Origin: Cephalotus follicularis
Lineage: Eukaryota; Streptophyta; Magnoliopsida; Oxalidales; Cephalotaceae
NCBI GenBank assembly: GCA_001972305.1
Contig: BDDD01000554.1
Location: 312,319-376,318, forward strand
DNA length: 64,000 nt
Reading direction: 5' to 3'
Below the pieces are notes generated by a model that was not told where the DNA came from, did no database searches, and saw only the letters and a program-made list of their open reading frames with translations. How positions within the stretch are numbered: the stretch's first letter is position 1; each line of letters opens with the position of its first letter. Positions 55,761 through 64,000 of this stretch are shown one piece after another. The position numbers and the translations under genes were made by a program.

Positions 55761-57717
55761 TTTAGTCCCATCACACTCAGATGACGATCTAGGACAGTGC
55801 TCGCCAAAGCTTTGGTCAGTGGGTCTCCTTGATCAAATGATATCGCCGCTCAACATGCTTGGAGTTCTAATGAGACCTTGGTTCCTTGGCTTATGCACCA
55901 GCCCCATTATTGTCACAGTAGACCACAACTGGACGACTAATGGTTGGAACTACACCCAGTTCATCTATGAACTTTCTCATCCAAACAGCTTCCTTTGCGG
56001 CATCCGAGGTTGCAATATATTCTGCCTTAGTGGTGGCGTCTGTAGTAGTTTGCTGCTTCCCACTCCTCCAGTTAACAACACCTCCATTTAGGATAAACAC
56101 ATATCCCGAAATGGACTTATGATCATCCGGATCATTGTCGAAACTGGAATCAGAATATCCCTCATGTTTCCACTCATTATCTCCTCCATAGATCAAGAAA
56201 GTATCCTGTGTCCATCTAAGGTACTTTAGGATCCCCTAGACTACTTCCCAGTGCTTTTCCCCAGGATCGGACTACAAACAACTTGCCAATCCTAGGGCAT
56301 ATACAACGTCAGGCTAGTGCATAGCATGATATTCATGATCGATCCCACAACCGAAGCATGCGGCTGTCGACTCATGCGTGTCCTCTCCTCTACAGTTTGC
56401 GGTGCCATCCACTTGGAGAGGTGAATTCCTTGCCTAATGGGCAACAGGCCACGTTTGGAATTTTTCATACTAAATCACTTCAGCACTTTGCTGATGTACT
56501 GGCTTTGAGGGAGCCCAAGAAATCTATTAGACCTTTCCCTGAAGATCTTTATACCTAGTATATAGGAATCCACTCCCAAATCCTTCATGGAGAAGTTCTT
56601 GGCTAACCGTACTTTTATGGACTGCAACATCCCTACATCATTCCCAATGAGTAGGATGTCATCCACATAAAGTACCAAGAAAGTGATACAAGGGTTTCCC
56701 TGTTTCTGTTAGACACATGGCTCATCTACGTTCTTGATGAAGCCGAAAGACTTCACGGCCTCATCAAAATGGATGTTCCAGCTTTGAGATGCTTGCTAAA
56801 GGCCATAGATCGACCTTTGGAGTTTGCACACCTTGTGTGGAGACTCCTTGGGTGTGAACCCCGCGACTTGGCACATATAAATGTCCTCTTCGAGATGCCC
56901 ATTCAAAAAGGCATTCTTAACATCCATTTGGCATATCTAATAATCATAATAAGTGGCAATAGCAAGCAAAATCCGAATGGATTTGAGCATCGTGAATGGT
57001 CAGAAAGTTTTGGTATAGTTGACACCATGTCTTTGCCCATACCCTTTCTCAACCAATCGCGCTTTGTATGTCTTAATATTTCCATCAGAGCCAGTCTTCT
57101 TCTTGAAGATCCATTTGCAACCAATAGGCACTATACCTTCGGGCATAGGGACCAAGTTCCATACTTGCTTGGTATACATGGAATCCATCTCGGATTGCAT
57201 GACTTCCACCCATGGCTCTGAGTTAGTGCCTTGCACTACCTCTTGATAGCTGATAGGCTCATCATCCTTGATGACGTTGGGTTCATTAGTCCTTTCCACG
57301 AGAAAACCATATCTCTCGGGTGTTCTGGAAACCTTGCCTGATCTCATCCCCATAGGAGTGCCTAACTGAGATATATTCTCAGCTTGAGATCTAACCTTAA
57401 TAGTGTCTTTAGAGGTACCAACCTCTAATTCCTCAACGTCCTGTGGTTCTTCACTCAGTGGTAACTCCTGGAGTCCCACCCCACTCCCACTGCTCCCTTG
57501 GAGCAAGAATTCCTTCTCTAGGAATCTAGCATTTTGTGAAACAATAATTGTTTGTTCACTTGGAAGGTAAAAGTAGTATCCCTGGTCTCTCTGGGATATC
57601 CCAAAAAATAGCAACGGTCTTACCGTACCTCCAGCTTAGAAGCATCTAATGTTCTCACATACGTTGGAAAACCCCAAATTCTCAAATGCCCAAGGGTTGG
57701 TTTCCTCCCTTTCCATA
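55761..57717 (-). pseudogene. copia-3 integrase end, reverse transcriptase and RNase H
   Basis: On the minus strand from 57717: a linker (GYYFYLPSEQTIIVSQNARF near 57570), a variable segment, then RT: MQSEMDSMYTKQVWNLV, GCKWIFKKKTGSDGNIKTY and ARLVEKGYGQRHGVNY to 57000. The middle RT (57000-56700) has stops and slips. The catalytic LYVDDILLIGNDVGM is intact at about 56670, followed by KDLGVDSYILGIKIF. RNase H (HEGYSDSSFDNDPDDHKSIS, AEYIATSDAAKEAVW, VVVYCDNNGAGA) spans 56196-55891. It is separated from its polypurine tract by gypsy B2 and from its upstream half by LTR B3. Confidence 0.9.
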
Positions 57718-57874
57718 TGTAACGCCCAGGATTTTCACGCGTTGTAATACTTTAATTCCAAATGTAATCTTGTTATTAAATTAATGAGAAAGAGGAATTT
57801 CCCAGCTATTATTTTGATATACAAATCAGATCAAAGTACTTAGATGTGTGATTACTTAGTATGTACACCAAAAG

Positions 57875-57954
57875 CAGTCGACTGGTACGATAGACCAGCT
57901 GACTAGTTGATTGTGTAATGGAACAGTCGACTGGTGGGATGAACCAGTCGACTG
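57875..57954. repeat. palindrome cluster, upstream, LTR B3
   Basis: CAGTCGACTG-type motifs start at 57875/57896 and 57924/57945 (both 21 bp), with a weaker TAGTTGATTG at 57904. Position in the LTR is the same as the upstream cluster of B1 and B2. Confidence 0.85.
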
Positions 57955-58826
57955 GCCAACTGTTGAGCCACATGGCAACGAACTGCCAGGCGAACAGCCG
58001 GTTGTTGGGTGTGGACAGCCAATTGGTTTGTGCTCTGTTTTGTTGCATGTGACGAGACCACATGCAACAACTGACAAGAGAAACTTTTCAAGTGCCATCT
58101 GATGCCAGATAAAACGTGTAGGACATTCACAGAACTGCTGGAACCTGCAAAAACTGAAGGGAAGAGTAGGAGTGACATGTGTGTGTGCATGCAAGTGATG
58201 GAGGGGAAATAATGGCATTTAGTGCCATGCAACGGGCTAAGGGAAAGAAGTGGCATAAAAACACTCTCCCCCTTCGCCTCTCTCACCAGCATCCGAACAA
58301 AAGGAAAACACAGTGAGAATTTGAGATGAGAAAGGTGGGAGAGGGATTTTGTCCAACTTTAGAACCAAGAAGGAGAGCTTGGAGAAGACAAATTCGAGCT
58401 ACTGGACTGGAGTTGGAGCTTCTGGGGAGCTCAGAACGTCACTGTTGGAACATAAAGAGGTGGACTTACAGATTCCTAACTTGGAATCAAAGGTAGGGGA
58501 AGTTATGTTTGTATTTTGAGCTCAAGATTACCATATGTTATGCGATCGCTTGCCTGGTTGTATGAGCTGTGATGTTTAGTTAATATGTCATGGTTACTAC
58601 TAGTTTTTCGTATGCCATGCTTACTGTTGAGAATTATTGGTTTTATGTACATGCATGTTGCATTTTATCTTGGTATTAAATTGCTAGATAAAATGCATGT
58701 TACTGTTGTGTTCTATGAACCTTTTGAGAACAGTTGGTTGATATTCTATCTTATGACTATATGTGGGTTGCTTGCAGTGATCCCTTTGGGTAATATTTCG
58801 GATCGCATGCAACTGGTTTCCCAGCA

Positions 58827-58992
58827 CAGTCGTCTGTCGAAGGAAGACAGCCGACCACTCAACCAAAACAGTCAACTGTTGAAGGATAACAGCCGACTGC
58901 ATGATGAAATAGTCGACTGGTAGAAGGAACCAGCTGACTACTCATGTACTAGTTATCCATAACAGTCGACTGTTGAAGGATCCAACAGACTG
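58827..58992. repeat. palindrome cluster, downstream, LTR B3
   Basis: Motifs start at 58827/58848, 58869, 58890, 58910, 58931, 58963 and 58983, with steps of 21, 21, 21, 20, 21, 32 and 20 bp. They occupy the slot where B1 and B2 carry GACGTCGACGTC doublets. Confidence 0.85.
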
Positions 58993-60302
58993 CCAAGCTG
59001 CTGTTTGGTTCTCTCTTGCATAAAACGATGCGCGACGATCCCAACTTTGTTTAGGATGCATTAGAGCATTTGTATGCATTGCATATGTGCTGTTTACTGC
59101 CTGTTTATTGATTGATTATAACTGTTTATGATTTCTAGATTACAATGTTAATTTGGGAATGCGTATGTGAAATCGAAAATGACTATTTTGAATACAAAAT
59201 AGTTATTTGATAATAATACATTTTTGAATAACCGGGAAAGTGATTTCCACCATACTGAACTGTTTAAAAGTATTTTCCACTACTTAAAATACATATTTCA
59301 AATGTTTTTGACTCTTGAAACATTTTGAAATAACTGTCTGTTGTCGATCTAACGATCACCACTGCACTGTTCACTGTGATGTTTCACTGTTTGCTCTGTG
59401 AATTTACTGTGTTTGTGCTTGAGTCTCTAGTTGCATGGCGGAGACTGCCAGCGCCGGCTAGTGGTAGGGTTGACCTAGGAGCCAAGAGTTGGTTGGGTAA
59501 CTCACTATACTGTACTGTTGTCTTGCTTGGTTGCCTGCAGTAAGGACCGAAGTGGAAGTGTAACATGGGGCCAGGAGTTGGCGACGTTACACGTACTACC
59601 TGCCTGTTGTGGTCCCTTTGTGGACTTACTGTACTGTTTACTGGTCCTGTTTAGACATTACTGTGCTTGTTGATGTAGCACTGGCTGGGATACTACTGTA
59701 CTGTTGTTGCATGCATATAATTTCATATATATATGTCCCTACTGTTATTCTACTGTACTACTATTTTATATATTTTTTCATATATATATAAACTGGTATT
59801 TTCTACTGCACTGCATCATCCACGCATACACCACATGACATGCACATAGTTTTGGTCCCAAATTACTTTTATGACTTAGCCGAGTGAGAACAAAGGCTAA
59901 CCCCCTACCTTACAGACTGATGCAGTGGACCGGTTGGACTAGCTTGGATGAAGAACAAGCCTTTATATTATTGTTGTTGGTTTTATATTCTTTTGGACTG
60001 TAATAAACTGGTTTTATCTTAAGGACTACTAATGTACCGTACTTTTGGTTTTGTTTAACGATAGGTTTTAATAATGTATTATGGATCACGCTTGGTTTTG
60101 TGGGCTTTTAACGTTGACAGACTTATATTTAGTAGCGTGTAGTATGGGATGCACGTTACGTGTTTTCAGCTTATGAGTTTAATGCTTCCGCAGCTACTAT
60201 CTTGTTTAAAATTTAAATTTTATGGTATTTGCATGAGCTGAATCTTAATGTTAATTCCCTTTACCACTTTTATGTGTGTCTACTCAAAAACGGGGTGTGA
60301 CA

Positions 60303-61916
60303 CCGTACCTCGTATGGAGTGGAGGGGGCGGATTTTGAAGGAATCTAGTTCAGGATATGCGCTACCACCTCCAGCGCATAACCCCAAAAGGAGATAAGAA
60401 GATCAACATAAGACATCATGGATCGGACCATGTCCATCAAGGTTAGATTCCTCCTTCCGGATACACCATTATGCTAAGGTGTTCCAAGATGTGTCCATTG
60501 AGAGAGAATTCCATTATCTCTAAGATAATGTTGGAAATTTGTAGAAAGGTATTTTCCATCTCGGTCCGACCGAAGTACTTTAATCGGCTTACCTTTTTGC
60601 TTCTGTACTTTGATTCTATATTCCTTGAACTTGTCAAAAGAATCAGACTTGTGTTTCATCAGAAACTTGTACACAAACCGTGACAAGTCATCGGTAAAGG
60701 TGATGAATTAGGGAAATCCTCCACGTGCACTGACCGACATGGGTCCACACACGTCAATGTGAACAAGACCTAGTATGTCCAATGCCCTCTATCCTTGACC
60801 TGCGAAAAGGGATTTGGTCATCTTACCTAGTAAGCAAGATTCACAAGTTGGAAAAGACTACAAGTTCTGGATGTCTAACAATCCATTTTTAATCAACTGT
60901 GAAAGCCTAGCCTCGCTAGGATGACCTAATCTACAATGCCAAATAAAGGATTGATTAATATCATTTATCTCCCCAAGTCTTTTGGAAGTGCCTTGCTCTA
61001 TAGACAATGCTATAGTTTGATTATTATCTAAGACATAGATTCCATTATCTAGATGCCCAGATCCAACTGAGACTGTAGTAGAAGATAAAAGCGTAAAACC
61101 AGATGCATTAAAAAAGAGCTCTAAGCCCATAGAATATACATATGAAATGCTAATAATGTGTCTTACAATGTTCTTAACATAGAAACATGGATCAAGTCTC
61201 ATTATAAAACAAGTAGGTAGATAGACATAAAAATCTCCTACGAATTCGGCGAATATCCTAGATCCATCGCCTGATCGCAGGTCCATTGGATCTCTATCTC
61301 CAAGATCCCTAACTCCTCTTAGACCCTACAAAGAGTTACAAATATTAGTACCACAACCAGTGTCTAACACCCAAGTAGAACTAACATTATGTGTTAGGTA
61401 GAGTTCAATCATGAAGGTACCTAATCCAAAGGTACCTGATCCAGAGGCACCCCCAGCAATGGAAGCATGATACTCCTTGCACTCCCTCTTCTAGTGACCT
61501 CGCTTCCCACAATAGAAGCATGCTTTCTCCTCAGTAACCTTTTTCATATGATCCCTACTGGCATCATCCTTAGTGGCACTTAGCGGCTTAGCTTCTCTTA
61601 GAAGCTTATTCTTTCCTTTCCACTTCATGGGGCCCTCGCCCTTAGAAGTGTATCCCTTAGATCCCCCTCTCTTAGAGGATGTTTCCGAATAAGAGGGAAT
61701 GAGCATAACATCAGTCTTGGACCTTCCATGGTCCATGTCTGATTCTGCAGTTCAGGGCATCTCCACAAGCTCCTACAAAGTACAATCCACTTTATTAATG
61801 TGGAAGTTTGATATGATCTACGAAAAAAACCGAGGTAGAGAGGAGAGCATGAGGTCAATGTAGTAGTCATTGTCCATGTCAAGACCCAGTTGAGACAGCT
61901 GCTCAATCAAGTCAAT
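60303..61916 (-). pseudogene. copia-3 gag end, protease, GAG-pre-integrase and integrase
   Basis: On the minus strand from 61916: gag (LIEQLSQLGLDMDNDYYID), a basic linker, and a zinc knuckle (KACFYCGKRGH then KREC, near 61530-61480). The protease has WVLDTGCGTNICNS near 61365, its DTG intact. GAG-pre-integrase follows (GHLDNGIYVLDNNQTIA, FIWHCRLGHPSEARLSQLI to 60858), then part of the integrase core (FDKFKEYRIKVQKQKG, VLRSDRDGKYLS, NGILSQWT; 60686-60474). Scattered stops break it. LTR B3 cuts it at 60303 and LTR F at 61916. Confidence 0.88.
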
Positions 61917-62081
61917 TGTTTAGCATAAAAATATGTTGTTTTTAATGAGTTATTTGTGATATTTTAATGCTTGGAATATATTACTTTGGTCGTGTAATGT
62001 TAATTTTCATGTTCAAGTCCAAAAAGACCAAAGTGCATGAAGAATGAGCTTAATTGGCAAAAATCTGCAGAAAACAGAGTT

Positions 62082-62485
62082 AAGCGTAGACGCCTAGTCC
62101 TTAAGCGTCGACGGCCAACCCTTAAGGACTGACGGATTCGAAGGATCGACGCTTTGCACTTGGATGAACAATTCTGTAGATTTTATGATTTTTGTCAACG
62201 CCAATGACTTTGGCGTCAACGTTCTGGGAATTCAACATTGAGATGTCGATGCCATAAGTTAGACATTAACGCCAAAAGTGCACAATTCGGACAGTAGCTT
62301 TAAGCGTTAACGCATGAAGAAAAAGACGTCAACACCACCTGCCTTCACGAGTTAAGCGTCGATGCCTTGATTATAAGCGTTGATGCTTAACACTTATATC
62401 AACCAAAGAATACAATGTACGAGTCAATGCTTAGCCCCTTTAAAGTCCCAAAGCGTCGACTCCCACGACTTAAGCATCGACGCTT
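62082..62485. repeat. palindrome doublets, upstream cluster, LTR F
   Basis: AAGCGTCGACGCTT-type motifs start at 62082, 62103 and 62124 (21-bp steps), with relatives near 62141, 62190-62215 and 62242/62262, then 62302/62323, 62354/62375 and 62451/62472, each exactly 21 bp. They end about 90 bp before the TATA box. Confidence 0.86.
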
Positions 62486-62573
62486 ACCACAGTAGCATAA
62501 TTGGAAAGTTTGGATTTTTTCCATTTTTGTAATTAGGGATGCTTTATTTTCCATTTTTAATCTGTTTTGCTTG

Positions 62574-62580
62574 TATAAAA
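62574..62580 (+). promoter_or_regulatory. TATA box of LTR F
   Basis: TATAAAA in TTGTATAAAAACACCACAAGG, about 660 bp into the LTR. It gives the plus-strand direction of this LTR. Confidence 0.65.
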
Positions 62581-62860
62581 ACACCACAAGGCCGGCCATA
62601 ATAGAGGGTAGAAGTAGTAGATGGTAGTAGCCTCCCTTTTTCTTCTTCATCAATTTTAGTTTTTATTACAATATTTAATAGCTAAATCTTTAGGGTTTTT
62701 AGGGAAGAACAAGCCTAGATTGTTATTGTTTCGACTCTGTCAATAAAATCGTTGAATTTTTTATTTGTTCTTCAATTTTCTACCTTCACACACACTTTCA
62801 CTATCTGATTAAAATCCACAAACATCTTGTCGGTGAATACAAACGTTGGTGAATGAATGG

Positions 62861-63035
62861 TTCTTAATGCAATCAATGGAGTCTACTCATCCGGTTTGTC
62901 ACAACGAACACACTTCGTATAGACCTAGCATGACTACTCATACATCTTGCTACTGCTGCCGTACTTCGTATAGACCTAGCATGACTACTCATACGTCTTG
63001 TCATCACAGTTGCACTCCCTATCGACCTAGCTACC
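62861..63035 (+). repeat. 51-bp tandem repeat in LTR F
   Basis: Two good copies of ACTTCGTATAGACCTAGCAT plus GACTACTCATAC start at 62912 and 62963, with a partial copy before them and a diverged one at 63014, all in 51-base register. Confidence 0.78.
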
Positions 63036-63206
63036 GTTGGTTATCAAGGTTTGATCATTCAAGTAAGTGAGTTGTTCAATACAATCCATGGTGAGTTTAT
63101 ATACCCTAAAACCGCTTTTCTCTTATATATTTCCATTAGTTTATTTTCTGCTTTGAGTAGTTCATAATTTGCATGCTTTATTTCTATTTATTAGCATAAG
63201 TGCTTT

Positions 63207-63291
63207 AACCATTGACGCATACCTTGTAAGCGTCGACGCTTTCCTACTTTACCTTTATTCACGTCGACGCCTTGACAAAGCATTGATGCCT
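63207..63291. repeat. palindrome doublets, downstream cluster, LTR F
   Basis: Motifs start at 63207/63228 (21 bp) and 63259/63278 (19 bp). The copy at 63228 is the perfect palindrome AAGCGTCGACGCTT. Confidence 0.82.
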
Positions 63292-63484
63292 TTAGTCCTG
63301 TTTTTAGTAATTTCATTTATTTTGCATATTTAGGAGTAGTTTTTGATAGTTTGCCTCAAATTTGGTATACTTAGCCTAGGTTGGATAGATTATAACTACT
63401 TTAACTTCTTTCCTAGCATTCGACCCGTTACTGCACAACCATGCACTTGCGGTATAAATTTAAAACATTCAAAAGTCGTGAACA

Positions 63485-63909
63485 TCAAACATCCTCAGTC
63501 CATGCTGATGGACCAAAGATTCCTCTTGCATCTTCATCAAGAAGAGATGGCGAGAGAGATTAAATATGGTTGTCCTAGACCGGCCCCCATACAACTCCTT
63601 CAGTCAGAAGAGTATAGCACCCAGGGGCTCCAGCTTTTCATGTTGTCTTTGCAGTTCTTCCACCATGCCAGCAATAGCCAGACAACGAGCTTGCTCATTG
63701 CCTTCCCACCATTTGACTACTTTGGCCTTATGCTCATTAGTAGGGTTCGTACCTAGTGCGGGTGGGGCCTCAGTCATCACATGAGCAATCTTATTGCTCG
63801 TGAGGATCAAGCGCAAATTCCTCTCCCAGTCTAAGAAGTTCGGCCCCTCAAGCTTATTTGTCTCCAAGACACGGGCTATGGCGGTGCTGATAGACATGAT
63901 TGTATTCAA
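63485..63909 (-). pseudogene. copia-3 gag, N-terminal part
   Basis: On the minus strand a start codon at 63909 (or the Met codon at 63897) opens a copia gag of the UBN2 type: LEGPNFLDWERNLRLILTSN, KWWEGNEQARCLAIAGM and QRQHEKLEPLGAIL. After a TGA at 63604 the same frame continues LKELYGGRSRTTIFNLSRHL, FLMKMQEESLVHQHGLRMF to LTR F. Gag would form the particle. The region is well kept apart from that stop. The 5' LTR should lie just beyond the right edge. Confidence 0.87.
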
Positions 63910-64000
63910 CTAGAAACCTATAAGGAAACAAAAGAGGAAATATCAGCAGATTATTCAACATCTTTTAATGTTACAACCATAACACTTGGTCATTATAGTA
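63910..64000 (-). other. copia-3 leader, cut by the window edge
   Basis: Ninety bases upstream of the copia-3 gag start on the minus strand. I see no primer site or LTR end in it. Confidence 0.5.

Larger units (their letters stand above)
57718..60302 (+). repeat. solo LTR B3, a diverged relative of family B
   Basis: A 2585 bp unit, TGTAACGCCCAGG to ACGGGGTGTGACA, flanked by CCATA (57713-57717) and CCGTA (60303-60307), a target duplication with one change. Its ends, the GCATAAAAACAC block near 58254, the GGAGGTGGACTT-like leader and the TTAGCC...GGCTAA stem match family B. Its palindromes, however, are AGTCGACTG, as in family A. No internal region or gene is present. Confidence 0.88.
61917..63484 (+). 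repeat. solo LTR of family F in the copia-3 gag
   Basis: A 1568 bp unit starting TGTTTAGC and ending AGTCGTGAACA, flanked by TCAAT (61912-61916) and TCAAA (63485-63489), one change. The copia-3 gag frame reads across it (HGLRMFDV on one side, IDLIEQLSQLG on the other). It has a TATA box on the plus strand, palindrome doublets and a 51-bp tandem repeat. No internal region or gene is present. The ACTGCACAACCATGCACTTG stretch near its end looks like the 3' end of a gypsy LTR, but I cannot assign a lineage. Confidence 0.87.

Overview
The window is plant repeat DNA and I found no host gene in it. It is built almost entirely from Ty3/gypsy and Ty1/copia LTR retrotransposons nested inside one another. 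The gypsy elements A, B and D have plant chromovirus features: tRNA-Met-type primer sites (TGGTATCAGAG), long LTRs of 2 to 3 kb, and an integrase ending in a chromodomain-like ATWE...RYPHLF tail. I read them as the Tekay/Del lineage, with C as another chromovirus lineage. This is what pericentromeric heterochromatin of a flowering plant with a large genome looks like. I cannot name the species.

Layout, left half. Positions 1-3863 are the 3' end of gypsy B1 (integrase plus 3' LTR). It sits in the RNase H region of gypsy A'. The rest of A' (3864-5686) shares one LTR (5687-8510) with a second copy, A (gag to integrase 8516-16704; 3' LTR 16835-22404). Inside A lie a 3.5 kb solo LTR of family E (11683-15199, plus strand) and an inverted solo LTR of A's own family (18487-21248). 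The A'/A array sits in copia-1 (22405-25784), copia-1 sits in the gag zinc knuckle of copia-2 (25785-31289), and copia-2 sits in the reverse transcriptase of gypsy C (minus strand, from 31290).

Layout, right half. C continues to 32664. A structurally complete minus-strand gypsy D (32670-41863) splits it between gag and protease. C resumes for about 60 bases (41864-41921) and is cut again by copia-4 (minus, from 41922). Copia-4 is cut by copia-3 (minus, 44557 to beyond the window). Copia-3 carries gypsy B2 (46797-55760, perfect TTTAG target duplication), solo LTR B3 (57718-60302) and solo LTR F (61917-63484). The whole window can therefore be read as one old gypsy C element opened up by insertions, up to four deep below it. 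Its two ends would lie outside the window.

Nearly every coding frame is broken by stop codons, frameshifts or deletions. The best preserved are the gag-protease-RT frame of B2 and the integrases of A, B1 and B2.

The most striking pattern is in the LTRs, not the genes. LTR families A, B, B3, D and F each carry clusters of short, mostly TCGA-centred palindromes whose starts are about 20-21 bp apart, usually as doublets. The palindrome sequence differs between families (GACGTCGACGTC, CAGTCGACTG, AAGCGTCGACGCTT), but the spacing is kept. Two stretches of B2 (48118-49430 and 51423-52150, the first containing a 109-base N gap) look corrupted and may be assembly damage.
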